From the NCBI RefSeq assembly GCF_013372285.1, contig NZ_CP054301.1, positions 3,562,001-3,626,000 on the forward strand: DNA of 64,000 bases, given 5' to 3'. The stretch comes from Marinomonas primoryensis. GTDB lineage: Bacteria > Pseudomonadota > Gammaproteobacteria > Pseudomonadales > Marinomonadaceae. Position 1 is the first letter of the stretch. Every line of letters begins with the position of its first letter. Positions 8,290 to 17,249 of this stretch are shown piece by piece. The notes under the pieces were generated by a model that did not search any database, was not told where the DNA came from, and saw only the letters and a program-made list of their open reading frames with translations. A program made the translations under genes and the position numbers.

Positions 8290-9183
8290 TCATAAACGAG
8301 TAAACGAGACTTTTAGAAAATCCAACAGTAAACGCAGTTTTTTTGACCCTGCAGTTCCTGGAGGAAAAACCGCATAAACATCGATTCCGGTGCATTGATA
8401 ATCAGGCAGAATACGTTCTAAGCGACCTTGATTAATACGCGGCAACGCGTCATACATAGGAATTCGACCGATGCCATTGCCGCCTTCTAAAAATATCGTT
8501 CTCGCCGCCGCATTATTAGTACTCACCGCACCATGAACAGACAAGCTATAAGAGCGAGTTCCCTGACTTAGATGCACGGTATTCGCCGCAGGCGTGTACA
8601 CAACCCAATCGTGTTCATACAATTCTTCAGGTTGAGTTGGTCGACCACGACGGCGAAAATACTCAGGCGAACCACAAAGGCAGGTTTCAAAGCTGGTTAA
8701 TTTACTCGCTTGCAAGCCTGAATCTAATAATGGCGCACCACGAATAGCAAGGTCGACCCCCTCTTTAATAATATTGACCACGTCATCACTCAATGACACA
8801 TTCAGCTCTATCAAAGGATAAAGCCGACGAAATTCATTCAGCGCTGGCACAATCACTTGCAGCCCTAAATTCACCGGACAGGTGATTTTCAGTTTACCGA
8901 CAGGTTCTTGTTTGGCTTTTTCAATTTGTAGATTTGCTTCATGAGCCTGATAAGCAATGGTTCGACAACGCTGGTAATACGCCTCTCCTGTTTCTGTCAA
9001 AGACAAAGACCGCGTAGTGCGATTGAGTAATTTCACACCCAATTGCTCTTCTAATTTTTTTAAGTGATAGCTCACCACACCACGAGAAATACCCATGGCT
9101 TTAGCGGCCGCCGTTAAACTGCCTTGGTCGACTACTTGGGAAAACACCACCATGCTTTTTAACTGCTCAAACGAGACTTCCAT
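8290..9183 (-). CDS. LysR-family transcriptional regulator
   Basis: Regulator of 297 residues. The N-terminal winged helix-turn-helix is clear: LTAAAKAMGISRGVVSYHLKKLEEQLG near residues 22-48, followed by LLNRTTRSLSLTETG. The effector domain runs from about 90 to the end (PVGKLKITCPVNLG, VDLAIRGAP). GAGAAG stands before the ATG. The gene is divergent from the DJ-1/PfpI gene at 9346, with a symmetric inverted repeat between them. By the usual LysR rule it probably controls that neighbour and itself. It belongs to the DsdC/AaeR-like subgroup of LysR proteins by its effector motif. Confidence 0.92.
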   Translation of the reverse strand: MEVSFEQLKSMVVFSQVVDQGSLTAAAKAMGISRGVVSYHLKKLEEQLGVKLLNRTTRSLSLTETGEAYYQRCRTIAYQAHEANLQIEKAKQEPVGKLKITCPVNLGLQVIVPALNEFRRLYPLIELNVSLSDDVVNIIKEGVDLAIRGAPLLDSGLQASKLTSFETCLCGSPEYFRRRGRPTQPEELYEHDWVVYTPAANTVHLSQGTRSYSLSVHGAVSTNNAAARTIFLEGGNGIGRIPMYDALPRINQGRLERILPDYQCTGIDVYAVFPPGTAGSKKLRLLLDFLKVSFTRL

Positions 9184-9280
9184 GACGTCTTCTCACTCTA
9201 TTTGGTCAAAGGGGTTAACATTGTCGATTGTATCAATTATTAAACCAATGAAGTCAAAAACCACCCCATTACCTTCATTC

Positions 9281-9301
9281 GATTAGTTAGATAGACTAAT
9301 C
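9281..9301. promoter_or_regulatory. Perfect inverted repeat between divergent LysR and DJ-1 genes, likely LysR operator
   Basis: GATTAGT (9281-9287), seven spacer bases, ACTAATC (9295-9301): a perfect 7-base dyad. It contains the T-N11-A arrangement expected for a LysR-type site and lies 45 bases before the DJ-1/PfpI start and about 98 bases before the regulator start. Confidence 0.5.
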
Positions 9302-9345
9302 ACAAGTTAATACATTCATTAAATCATTATTTTTAGGGGTTCCTT

Positions 9346-10035
9346 ATGAGCACGAAGAAAATTCTAGTCGTTCTAACATCACATTCAGATTTAGGCGATA
9401 CAGGTCATAAAACAGGATTTTGGGTAGAAGAGTTTGCTGCGCCTTATTACGCTTTCATCGATGCTGGTGCAGAAGTGACAGTAGCAACACCTAAAGGGGG
9501 ACAAGCACCCATCGACCCAAATAGCGAAGCTCCAGATGCACAAACCGGTGCCACCACGCGCTTTTATGAAGACCAAACTGCACAAGATATCATTGCCAAC
9601 ACGCAGTTACTTAGCGACATGAAGCAAGATGATTTCGATGCGATTTTCTATCCTGGCGGCCACGGCCCACTTTGGGACCTTACCGACAATACTGACTCTA
9701 TTGCCTTGATCGAAAGCTTTTTACAAGCCAACAAGCCAATCTCCTCTGTTTGTCACGCACCGAGCGCTTTTCTAAATATTAAAGACGCTAGCGGCGAATA
9801 TTTCATCAAAGGCAAAACAGTCACAGGTTTCACCAACAGCGAAGAAGCCGCTGTGCAACTTACCGACATTGTGCCTTTTTTGCTTGAAGATGAAATGAAA
9901 AAACGCGGAGCGGATTACAAAAATACCGCTGACTGGACGGCTTTCGCGGTTCAAGATGGCCTGATGATCACCGGACAAAACCCAGCAAGTTCAGAGCTAG
10001 TCGCTGAAAAATTACTTGCTCAACTTAATAAATAA
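9346..10035 (+). CDS. DJ-1/PfpI family protein (class I glutamine amidotransferase-like)
   Basis: Protein of 229 residues from an ATG preceded by AGGGG. It has the DJ-1/PfpI fold with the nucleophile elbow SSVCHAPSA at Cys136-His137, the glycine-rich FYPGGHGPLWDL near residue 102 and conserved acidic residues Glu28-Glu29. This is the Hsp31/YDR533c-like branch, whose members act as glyoxalase III or protein/glycation-damage enzymes; the present substrate is not known. A divergent LysR gene and an operator-like repeat suggest induction by a reactive carbonyl or similar stress. A bidirectional terminator follows. Confidence 0.88.
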   Translation: MSTKKILVVLTSHSDLGDTGHKTGFWVEEFAAPYYAFIDAGAEVTVATPKGGQAPIDPNSEAPDAQTGATTRFYEDQTAQDIIANTQLLSDMKQDDFDAIFYPGGHGPLWDLTDNTDSIALIESFLQANKPISSVCHAPSAFLNIKDASGEYFIKGKTVTGFTNSEEAAVQLTDIVPFLLEDEMKKRGADYKNTADWTAFAVQDGLMITGQNPASSELVAEKLLAQLNK

Positions 10036-10057
10036 GTTTTTCAAAACATAGACGATG

Positions 10058-10096
10058 AAAAAACCCACCTTAGCGATGACTAAGGTGGGTTTTTTA
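10058..10096. terminator. Bidirectional terminator between DJ-1 and Dabb genes
   Basis: A-run, then ACCCACCTTAG (10063-10073), loop CGATGA, CTAAGGTGGGT (10080-10090) and T-run. Both strands show a stem followed by T residues, so it can end the DJ-1 transcript and the convergent Dabb transcript. Confidence 0.9.
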
Positions 10097-10126
10097 TTGC
10101 CTTGCATTCACCGCTATTACGCCGAT

Positions 10127-10423
10127 TTATAGAGCGTAATCAAAGACGATAATGTCTTCTAAAATGGGCCCTAACTGTGCTTTTAGCACGTCATGTTCTG
10201 GGTGTGGAAGGTAGTAATCTCGAGCTATTTCATCGGTAAACGTCATAAATACGCAATGGGTGTAGTTTTTGTTGCGCCCTTCAGGACTATTATTCAGCCC
10301 CCATTCAACCGATTCAATACCTTTGATTTTACTTTTAATGGCTTCGAAGTTAGCTAAAGACGTAGCAACTTCCACGTCTGTCGCTTGATCTTTATATTGA
10401 ATAAACAACACATGACGAATCAT
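10127..10423 (-). CDS. Dabb (stress-responsive A/B barrel) domain protein
   Basis: Protein of 98 residues made of a single dimeric alpha/beta barrel domain. The N-terminal MIRHVLFIQYKD and the C-terminal YYLPHPEHDVLKAQLGPIL are typical of Dabb proteins, which in bacteria are mostly of unknown function and in plants are stress or polyketide-cyclase-like proteins. It stands alone between a bidirectional terminator and a 218-base gap, convergent with the DJ-1 gene. No catalytic role can be assigned. Confidence 0.85.
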   Translation of the reverse strand: MIRHVLFIQYKDQATDVEVATSLANFEAIKSKIKGIESVEWGLNNSPEGRNKNYTHCVFMTFTDEIARDYYLPHPEHDVLKAQLGPILEDIIVFDYAL

Positions 10424-10641
10424 AAAGACTCCTGTTTACGGTCAGTAATCGTTTCACAAAATTCAGCTAGGCCGTTTTTGTAAATAGTAGGTCGAACTCT
10501 GTATCAAACACCATATCACGAACGTTCCGTTTGCTTCCCCCACAAATGAAACAATCCTTAAAAGGTCAATTTTGTTCAATACCCGTCTTTCTATAAAGAC
10601 GACAGTAAGCGCCTAACCCTGTCTATTTTAAGGACTGTCTT

Positions 10642-11232
10642 ATGACTCTTTCTCTCATCGTTTCCATGTCACTGTTTGCTCTAGCGGCATCGCTATCTCC
10701 CGGTCCAGTGAATCTGGTCTCATTAAGTGGCAGTGCTCGACATGGGATGAGAGCTGGGCTTATTTTTATTACTGGGGCCACTCTTGGTTTCATTGTTTTG
10801 TTTTTACTGATTGGTTTTGGGCTGCATTATCTTATCGCCCAATTGAATTGGATCACTCAAGTACTGCAATGGTTAGGCATCGCCTTCTTGCTGTATCTGA
10901 GCTATCAATTATTTATCGACGATGGCGAGTTGCACTCAGATAAACACAAAAATGCGCCAACGCTTATGACTGGCGCTATCATGCAATGGTTAAACCCCAA
11001 AGCGTGGCTGGCGTCCGTGTCAGGCATTTCAGCTTACATCCCTCAGGCTAATACAGATGAAGTACTGATCTTTGCGAGTTTGTATTTACCGATTTGTTGG
11101 TTGTCACTTGGCGTGTGGGTTTGGATAGGGAAATTACTTGGACAGTATTTTCAAAGCCCCGCAAAGATGCGTTTGATGAATAAGACCTTGGCATTATTAC
11201 TGGCTGGAAGCTGTCTTTTAATCATAATCTAA
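10642..11232 (+). CDS. LysE/RhtB-family amino acid exporter
   Basis: Inner-membrane protein of 196 residues with about six hydrophobic segments. The family signature SPGPVNLVSLSGSARHGMRAG is at roughly residues 19-39 and NPKAWLAS near 118. LysE/RhtB proteins export amino acids such as lysine, homoserine, threonine or cysteine. GGACTG lies before the ATG. The AraC regulator on the other strand ends 3 bases beyond its stop, so the genes are convergent and a regulatory link is possible but not shown. Substrate unknown. Confidence 0.88.
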   Translation: MTLSLIVSMSLFALAASLSPGPVNLVSLSGSARHGMRAGLIFITGATLGFIVLFLLIGFGLHYLIAQLNWITQVLQWLGIAFLLYLSYQLFIDDGELHSDKHKNAPTLMTGAIMQWLNPKAWLASVSGISAYIPQANTDEVLIFASLYLPICWLSLGVWVWIGKLLGQYFQSPAKMRLMNKTLALLLAGSCLLIII

Positions 11233-11235
11233 CGA

Positions 11236-12084
11236 CTAAACCGGTCCCATAGAACGGCGATACTGATCCGGTGTCGCCGCTACACGTTGTTTAAATATCC
11301 GATGGAAATGAGCCTGATCACTAAAACCAACTGTCTGTGCAACATCAGCAATGGGCTGGCCTTGCTTTAGTGCTTGCTGTCCCAGTTGAATGCGACGATT
11401 CAAACGATAAGCATGGGGCGTCATATTAAAGTGCCGCTTAAAAGCACGAACCAGATAACCCGTACTAAAACCAAACTCAGCACTGATTAGCTCAATAGAC
11501 GTATCTTCTAGGCAAAATTGATTCAGATAATCTGCCACCGGATACAAATTATTGGATGGCAGCATAGTCGTCGTTTCAGCTTTGTTATTCAAATGTTTAA
11601 ACAAACGTATAAAGTAACTTTCTAGTATCTGGCTTTTGTCAGAAGAAGACAGTTCAGCGGCCATTAATCGTTCACACACCACCACGAACAACTCATAGAG
11701 ATCCGCGGTGACTAACGTATCAAAGGTTAAGGTATCTAAGTGAGTATTTTGCCAAGAGCGGTGCTCTCTTATACCTGCATCAAACAACAACGACGCCAGC
11801 CAATCTTTATCAAGATGCATCATGTAATACGCCCAAGGCGAATCTTGGCGTGGGTTACAGGCATGAACCACATCAGGATTCATCATCACCAAGGCGCCAC
11901 GTTCAACCGCGTGTAATCGATCAGCGCAGAGAAATTCACTCTCCCCTTCCAAGATCGCTCCAATCGACCAGGCTTCATGAGAATGCGGCGCGTAACTGAC
12001 CTTTCGACCATCCAATACCTGACGAAGCTCAACATAAGGTAATGCTGGGTCACGCCAAAAAAGAGGATACGTAGAAGGTGTCAT
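11236..12084 (-). CDS. AraC-family transcriptional regulator
   Basis: Regulator of 282 residues. The N-terminal half is a cupin-like ligand domain (SYAPHSHEAWSIGAILEG, near residues 30-47, with PDVVHACNP near 70). The C-terminal part has the double helix-turn-helix of AraC proteins: SIELISAEFGFSTGYLVRAFKRHF and PIADVAQTVGFSDQAHFHRIFKQ. Many AraC proteins with this N-terminus control a LysE-type exporter, and a LysE-type gene lies convergently next to it, so exporter control is a reasonable guess. The ligand is not known. Confidence 0.9.
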   Translation of the reverse strand: MTPSTYPLFWRDPALPYVELRQVLDGRKVSYAPHSHEAWSIGAILEGESEFLCADRLHAVERGALVMMNPDVVHACNPRQDSPWAYYMMHLDKDWLASLLFDAGIREHRSWQNTHLDTLTFDTLVTADLYELFVVVCERLMAAELSSSDKSQILESYFIRLFKHLNNKAETTTMLPSNNLYPVADYLNQFCLEDTSIELISAEFGFSTGYLVRAFKRHFNMTPHAYRLNRRIQLGQQALKQGQPIADVAQTVGFSDQAHFHRIFKQRVAATPDQYRRSMGPV

Positions 12085-12126
12085 ATTATCGTCCAGTCCG
12101 TCAGGCTTTTAATAAAATATATGCGC

Positions 12127-12933
12127 TTATGGTAGACAGCTCACTCGAAACTTGTCGTCTAATGCCTCAGGCAATACCAAAGTACTGAATTTCAACGCTA
12201 GAGATTGCTTGCACATGGTGTTTTTTTGCGACTCATCGTCTACATAAATCTCACGGTACTCTGCATTCAACACAGGTTTGCCATTGCTAATAAAGGCCTC
12301 AAAAGATCGACACTCAGAGTATTCAAAACATTGTTCATTTATCGCAAAATCAAAGTCATCGACCAACGCTAGAACCTGATCAGAATCATTTTTCAGACCA
12401 ATCGCCAAACCTCTTTTATGTGCTTGCGCGGCTAAAAAACGATTGAATTCTAACTGGTCATTACGATGAAAATAAAACCCAGTATTGGTTCGGTAGCTGT
12501 CTACGTTATCTGGTTCAACACCATCACAGCCCTTTTCAGCAGCAAGATCAAGACGACGAGATAACACCTCACGAACATGTTTCGAACGAATGTCTAACCA
12601 ACGTTCATTGTCCCAGCCACTGAGTGTTTTACCTAAATCTTTGTCCGTAAAGTCTTCCGCATCGGGGCGCCAGTCTTCATAGGAACCCGCTGAGAAATAA
12701 CAAATAACTTTTTTACCTGACGCCTGCAAACGTTGAATCAACTCAAGGGAGGAATCAAACAAATCAATATCGTATAAATCTACGTCGTAGTCTTCATTAA
12801 CAACACCATCCAGTTGCCATTGCCAGGTAACAGAAACGGGTGGACGGTACCAATCATCAGCAGCGTAAAGGAGAGAAGAAAAAGACGAAAGAAGCAAACA
12901 CAACGCCGTAAGAGGAAAGAGTAGAACGCGCAT
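12127..12933 (-). CDS. Secreted GH114-like glycoside hydrolase-type TIM barrel protein
   Basis: Protein of 268 residues from the ATG at 12933, which has GGAG 6 bases upstream. An in-frame ATG further out at 12996 would run through the terminator of the upstream operon and is less likely. A signal peptide covers about 25 residues (MRVLLFPLTALCLLLSS ending LLYAA). The mature part has the endo-alpha-1,4-polygalactosaminidase (GH114) pattern: VTWQWQLDG at its start, VICYFSAGSYEDWRPD, and the acidic EKGCDGVEPDNVDSY near the expected active site. It would act on exopolysaccharide outside the cell, but no natural substrate can be read from the sequence. Stands alone. Confidence 0.8.
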   Translation of the reverse strand: MRVLLFPLTALCLLLSSFSSLLYAADDWYRPPVSVTWQWQLDGVVNEDYDVDLYDIDLFDSSLELIQRLQASGKKVICYFSAGSYEDWRPDAEDFTDKDLGKTLSGWDNERWLDIRSKHVREVLSRRLDLAAEKGCDGVEPDNVDSYRTNTGFYFHRNDQLEFNRFLAAQAHKRGLAIGLKNDSDQVLALVDDFDFAINEQCFEYSECRSFEAFISNGKPVLNAEYREIYVDDESQKNTMCKQSLALKFSTLVLPEALDDKFRVSCLP

Positions 12934-12959
12934 GGTGGACTCCATATTTTCAAAAAGGC

Positions 12960-12992
12960 AAAAAAAGCCCACGGCAGGGTCTGCCGTAGGCT
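12960..12992 (-). terminator. Terminator of the sensor kinase/regulator operon
   Basis: Read on the minus strand, AGCC-T-ACGGCAG, loop ACC, CTGCCGT-G-GGC is followed by seven T residues (complement of 12960-12966). It ends transcription from the response regulator gene at 13155. Confidence 0.85.
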
Positions 12993-13154
12993 TCACTCTA
13001 CGCTGTTATGTCGGGAAAGGCTTACAAATGAGGGAATTAGCGTAAATTAATCGTGATTGTTCTGCAAAGAGAACACCAGAAGAAAACATTCATCATCAAC
13101 CGAACCTAAACAAAAACTCGGTTTGACGTTTAAGGTTGCTCCCCTTCACTCTAG

Positions 13155-13787
13155 CTAGTCAATTAACTGATGCTCTAATGCGTATTTGATCAAGCCAGCA
13201 GAAGTATGAATATTTAACTTATTCTTTAGATTTTGGCGATGTGTTTCGACCGTTCGCACACTAATACTCAGTGACTGGGCAATTTCTTTATTAGACAAGC
13301 CAACCGCCACTTCTTTTAATACCGCCACTTCTCGCTTGGTCAATTCTTCACATTGCTTCGGAGACGGCGCTTGAGAAAATAAAGAATCAGAAGCACCCGA
13401 ACTAAAATACGTGCCGCCTTGATGCACGGTATTGATCGCTTGAACCAACTCTTCTGAGGACACATCTTTTAATACATAACCATTCGCGCCAGACTGTATC
13501 AGTGACAATATGTATTCTTTGTCATGATGCATACTGAGCATCAGTATTTTGACGTTTGGTTGCTCAGCCTTAAAGCGTTTAGTGGCTTCTAACCCATTCA
13601 ATACTGGCATGGATACATCCATCACCACCAAATCTGGTTTTAGCGCTTTGGCTTTTTCCAAAGCCTCTAAACCATTGGACGCCGTCGCAATAATGTCGAG
13701 ATTGTCTTCCATTTCCAAACGGGCTTGGAGCCCATCAAGGACCAACATATGGTCATCAACTAAGAGTACTCGAATTTTTTTTATCAT
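13155..13787 (-). CDS. Response regulator, NarL/LuxR family
   Basis: Protein of 210 residues. The receiver domain has Asp11-Asp12, the phospho-acceptor Asp57 in VVMDVSMPV, and Lys107 region VLKDVS. The C-terminal LuxR-type helix-turn-helix is LTKREVAVLKEVAVGLSNKE and SISVRTVETHRQNLKNKL (residues about 147-195). Its start lies 32 bases inside the 3' end of the sensor kinase gene, so kinase and regulator are co-translated. Both lie directly downstream of the TRAP transporter genes on the same strand, separated from them by a terminator, so they probably sense the TRAP substrate or a related compound. Confidence 0.92.
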   Translation of the reverse strand: MIKKIRVLLVDDHMLVLDGLQARLEMEDNLDIIATASNGLEALEKAKALKPDLVVMDVSMPVLNGLEATKRFKAEQPNVKILMLSMHHDKEYILSLIQSGANGYVLKDVSSEELVQAINTVHQGGTYFSSGASDSLFSQAPSPKQCEELTKREVAVLKEVAVGLSNKEIAQSLSISVRTVETHRQNLKNKLNIHTSAGLIKYALEHQLID

Positions 13788-15165
13788 TATTATCGCTCTT
13801 CGCTCGCTTATTAAAACTGTTTTTCAAAGGCAATAATGCATGCACTTTCGTGCCTTTGCCGCGCTGTGATTCAAATATGAAATCGCCACCAATTAACTCC
13901 AAACGCTCACGCATATTAATCAGACCGATTCCCGAAGACAACTCTGTTTCATGTGAAAAGCCCAGACCATCATCCAGACACTCAAACACAATATGACGAT
14001 CAGACTGACCTACTTGAAGCTCGATATGCTTGGCTTGAGCGTGCTTTTCAATATTTGTTAATGATTCTTGGGTAAGACGATAGAGGGTAATTTCAATTTC
14101 GTCAGGTATCTCGGTGGTCACTTGAAAATGATAGTCTACATGAATGCCGGTACGCTCTAAAAACTGGTCAATTAAGGCTTTTAACGCCGTATCTAAGCCT
14201 AAATCATCCAATAATGTAGGGCGTAAATTATGAGAAATTTGTCGCACTTCTTTGATGGTTTGACCAATCAAATCACTGGCTTTATCCAGTTCCAACTGAA
14301 CGATGGTTTCATCATGTTCCCGTTTGAGCTTATTGCCCGCTAACTCAATACGAAATTTACAACTCACTAGTAACTGATTGATGCCATCATGCAGCTCGCG
14401 AGAAAAGCCTCGTCTTTCATTAACTTGCAAACGCATAAAGCGCTGAGCCAATTCTTTGAGTCGGGAGTCTGCCAATTTATGTTCGTGAAGATTAATCGCC
14501 AAGCCCAGTAAAATCACCAGAATGACAGTGATCACCACCACTACCATCACGCTAAAAAAGCTGCGTTGAATATTGTCATTCATGGTGGCTTGGGTTTTCG
14601 CCAGTTCAGCGTAAATATCATCCAAGTACAAACCGGTTCCCATCATCCAATCCCAACGATCAATGGCGATGACATAGCCCAGTTTATCTTCTTGCTTCAT
14701 TAATGGCGGTTTTTCCCAAATGTATCGGTGGTAACCGCCGCCCGCTTGTGCGGCGTGAATTAAACCTTGAATCAAATAATTCCCAGAGCGATCCTGAAAG
14801 TCCCAAAGGTTTTTACCGACAAAGTCAGGCTGCGTCGGATGTACTAAATTGACGCCGGACATTTCGTAGGCAAAGAAATAGCCATCGTCTTCATAGCTTA
14901 AATTGGCGAGAATTTTTTTTACCTGAGATTGCGCTTCAGCTTCGTCCAACAAGTCGTTTTCTAACACTGGTCGAATCGCCGACATGGCAATATTTACGTG
15001 GTTTTTCAGCGCTTGTTTCTTAGCATTCACTAAGTTGAACTCATAAATAGACAACTCTTGTGAGGCCAAATCACGGGCAGATTGCAGCCCTAGATACGTA
15101 ATGATCGCCGTAGCAACAATGAGGGGTGCAATGGCAAGTAAGATGATTTTACTTTTTAAACCCAC
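13756..15165 (-). CDS. Sensor histidine kinase with periplasmic single-Cache domain, HisKA_3 type
   Basis: Protein of 469 residues from the GTG at 15165, chosen because AAGG lies 8 bases before it; another in-frame GTG lies at 15216. Transmembrane helix near residues 5-27, periplasmic single Cache (sCache_2) domain with EDDGYFFAYEMSG, LVHPTQPDFVGKNLWD and WDWMMGTGLYLDD, a second helix near 203-226, then a HisKA_3 dimerisation domain with the phospho-acceptor in RELHDGINQ (His259) and an ATPase domain ending in GIGLINMRERLELIGG. sCache_2 kinases commonly detect small carboxylates. Position next to a TRAP transporter fits this. NarL-type partner follows with 32 bases overlap. Confidence 0.88.
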   Translation of the reverse strand: MGLKSKIILLAIAPLIVATAIITYLGLQSARDLASQELSIYEFNLVNAKKQALKNHVNIAMSAIRPVLENDLLDEAEAQSQVKKILANLSYEDDGYFFAYEMSGVNLVHPTQPDFVGKNLWDFQDRSGNYLIQGLIHAAQAGGGYHRYIWEKPPLMKQEDKLGYVIAIDRWDWMMGTGLYLDDIYAELAKTQATMNDNIQRSFFSVMVVVVITVILVILLGLAINLHEHKLADSRLKELAQRFMRLQVNERRGFSRELHDGINQLLVSCKFRIELAGNKLKREHDETIVQLELDKASDLIGQTIKEVRQISHNLRPTLLDDLGLDTALKALIDQFLERTGIHVDYHFQVTTEIPDEIEITLYRLTQESLTNIEKHAQAKHIELQVGQSDRHIVFECLDDGLGFSHETELSSGIGLINMRERLELIGGDFIFESQRGKGTKVHALLPLKNSFNKRAKSDNNDKKNSSTLS

Positions 15166-15242
15166 AGGAGAGACCTTTTTTATTATGTTCACATTGACTG
15201 CATCAAACGCTGACACAGCCGTTTTTTCAATTCAAAAAAACG

Positions 15243-15270
15243 AAAAAAGCGGGTAATCACCCGCTTTTTA
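15243..15270 (-). terminator. Terminator after the TRAP transporter operon
   Basis: AAAAAAGCGGGT (15243-15254), loop AATC, ACCCGCTTTTT (15259-15269). On the minus strand the stem is followed by at least six T residues. It lies 27 bases past the dctM stop and before the sensor kinase start. Confidence 0.9.
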
Positions 15271-15296
15271 ACATTGCCTATTAAATGCTACCTAAA

Positions 15297-16586
15297 TCAG
15301 CCCATCCCATACAATCCAGGAAACACCATGATACTAGCCAATACGACGACTTGGATCAAAATAAATGGCATAACACCTTTGTAAATGTCTGTGGTTCGTA
15401 TCGAACTGGGGGCGACCCCTTTAAGATAAAATAGACTAAATCCAAAGGGTGGTGTGAGAAACGACGTCTGCAAGTTCATTGCGATCAAAATGGCAAACCA
15501 CACCATATTAATACCCAATGCTTCGGCTACTGGCGCTAAAATGGGTACGATAATGAACGCAATTTCTACGAAATCAATGAAGAAGCCCAATATCAAAATG
15601 GCAACCATTGCCAAGATAATAAAGCCCCATTTTTCACCAGGTAAACTCAACAGCGCTTCTTCTACAATGTAATCACCACCGGTATAACTGAATGCCATAG
15701 AGAAGGCCGTTGCCCCCATCAGAATAGCAAACACCATCGCGGTCACTTTTACAGCTTCTAAGCCACTGTCATAAAGCATTTTCCAGCTAAATTGTCGGTA
15801 AATGAGCGCCAATATAATCGCGCCCACGCCCCCTAAAGCAGAAGACTCTGTTGGTGTTGCCACCCCAGTAAAGATAGAACCCAATACAATCAGTACCAAG
15901 GCTAATGGCGGAATAATCGCTTTCAACGCACTGTAGATTTGCTGAGCTCGAGTCTCGTTATCCAAATTTTGAGGCATGGCCGGTGCCATATCTGGATTTA
16001 AATAAGTAATAATTAAAATATAAACAATGTAGCAACCGATCAAAACCATACCTGGCACTAAAGCGGCTTGAAACAGATCGCCAACAGGAATGCCTAATAC
16101 GTCACCTAAAATGATCAAAATGATCGAAGGCGGAATAATTTGACCCAAGGTACCTGACGCACAAATAGTGCCGCACGCTAATGACTTGTCGTAATTGTAT
16201 TTCAGCATAACCGGAAGTGAGATAAGACCCATCGCCACGACGCTGGCGCCAACCACACCCGTCGACGCAGCCAAAAGCGCCCCAACCAAAACAGTCGAAA
16301 TAGCCAAACCGCCTCGCACGCCGCCAAAAAGTTTCCCCATAGCTTCTAATAGCTGCTCTGCTAATCTGGTTTTTTGTAAGACGATGCCCATAAAAATAAA
16401 CAGTGGCACCGCCATCATAACGGTATTTTCCATGTAGCTTTGTATGCGGAACGGCATAAAAGCAAACATATCAAAACCTTCGGCAAACACACCGAAGATC
16501 AACGCGATGCCACCAAACGTAAAGGCGACAGGGAAGCCTAGTAACAAAAGTACTAGCGCAACAAAAAACATGATAATGCCAATCAT
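15297..16586 (-). CDS. dctM: TRAP transporter large membrane subunit, DctM family
   Basis: Inner-membrane protein of 429 residues with about twelve hydrophobic segments, the usual size for DctM. Typical motifs are LLGFPVAFTFGGIAL at the start, AVPLFIFMGIVLQKT, GASVVAMGLISLPVMLKYNYDKSLACGTI and the second half TPTESSALGGVGAII and FIDFVEIAFIIVPI. It is the ion-coupled translocation subunit of a tripartite TRAP importer, driven by the sodium or proton gradient. The DctQ gene lies 55 bases upstream. A terminator follows. Confidence 0.95.
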   Translation of the reverse strand: MIGIIMFFVALVLLLLGFPVAFTFGGIALIFGVFAEGFDMFAFMPFRIQSYMENTVMMAVPLFIFMGIVLQKTRLAEQLLEAMGKLFGGVRGGLAISTVLVGALLAASTGVVGASVVAMGLISLPVMLKYNYDKSLACGTICASGTLGQIIPPSIILIILGDVLGIPVGDLFQAALVPGMVLIGCYIVYILIITYLNPDMAPAMPQNLDNETRAQQIYSALKAIIPPLALVLIVLGSIFTGVATPTESSALGGVGAIILALIYRQFSWKMLYDSGLEAVKVTAMVFAILMGATAFSMAFSYTGGDYIVEEALLSLPGEKWGFIILAMVAILILGFFIDFVEIAFIIVPILAPVAEALGINMVWFAILIAMNLQTSFLTPPFGFSLFYLKGVAPSSIRTTDIYKGVMPFILIQVVVLASIMVFPGLYGMG

Positions 16587-16641
16587 AAACGACCTACTAA
16601 CTTAAAATAATGACTTGGTTATTGGTTAGTGCTAAATCGTA

Positions 16642-17181
16642 TTAGTGCTGAATCGGTGGATGAGAAAAACCTTCTTCACTCACGCCACGTAACACATTAA
16701 TACAACGAATTATCATACCCAAACCACTGATTGCCATAGAAAAGAAAGCAAAAGGAATCACCGCTTTGATAATCCAGCGATAAGGTAAACCACCCGGATC
16801 GCCACTGGTCTCACCCAAGCTGTACGCTTCATGAGCAAAGCCAACACCGTAGTAACCAACAAGTAAGGTAAAAGGCATCAAAAAGAAGATACAACCGAAC
16901 AAATCAATCCATGCTTTGCCTCGAATAGACAAATTCTCGTAAATCAAATCCACACGGACATGGCCGCCATGCTGAATGCCATAAGGTATGCCCAACAGAA
17001 AAATCGCCGCATAAAGATGCCATTCCAACTCTTGCATACCAATGGACACGTCGTTAAAAACATAACGCATCAAGACGTCGTAAAATACATTGAACAGTAA
17101 CGCGATGAACAATACCGTAGACACAACACCGAGTAGATTTGAAAAACGAGTAATACCTCGTTCTAGGTTAAGCAACAACAT
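16642..17181 (-). CDS. dctQ: TRAP transporter small membrane subunit, DctQ family
   Basis: Protein of 179 residues with four transmembrane segments, started by ATG with AGGAG 7 bases upstream. The DctQ pattern is seen in YVFNDVSIGMQELEWHLYAAIFLLG and GGHVRVDLIYENLS. It forms the membrane complex with DctM. It lies between dctP and dctM in the order P-Q-M, with a hairpin between dctP and itself. Confidence 0.93.
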   Translation of the reverse strand: MLLLNLERGITRFSNLLGVVSTVLFIALLFNVFYDVLMRYVFNDVSIGMQELEWHLYAAIFLLGIPYGIQHGGHVRVDLIYENLSIRGKAWIDLFGCIFFLMPFTLLVGYYGVGFAHEAYSLGETSGDPGGLPYRWIIKAVIPFAFFSMAISGLGMIIRCINVLRGVSEEGFSHPPIQH

Positions 17182-17204
17182 AACAAACTCCTAGAAATGA
17201 CAAA

Positions 17205-17238
17205 GGGTGAGAAAACACTCGTAAGCGCCTTCTCACCC
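17205..17238 (-). terminator. Hairpin between dctP and dctQ
   Basis: GGGTGAGAA (17205-17213), 16-base loop, TTCTCACCC (17230-17238). On the minus strand the stem is followed by TTTGTCATTTC, a weak T tract. It starts about 12 bases after the dctP stop. It may reduce read-through into dctQM or protect the dctP message. Confidence 0.6.
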
Positions 17239-17249
17239 TGCAAGAGGTT

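Noticed and set aside
12934..12996. Longer start of the GH114-like gene
   Set aside because: The extension would read through the terminator of the upstream operon and would remove the signal peptide from the N-terminus.
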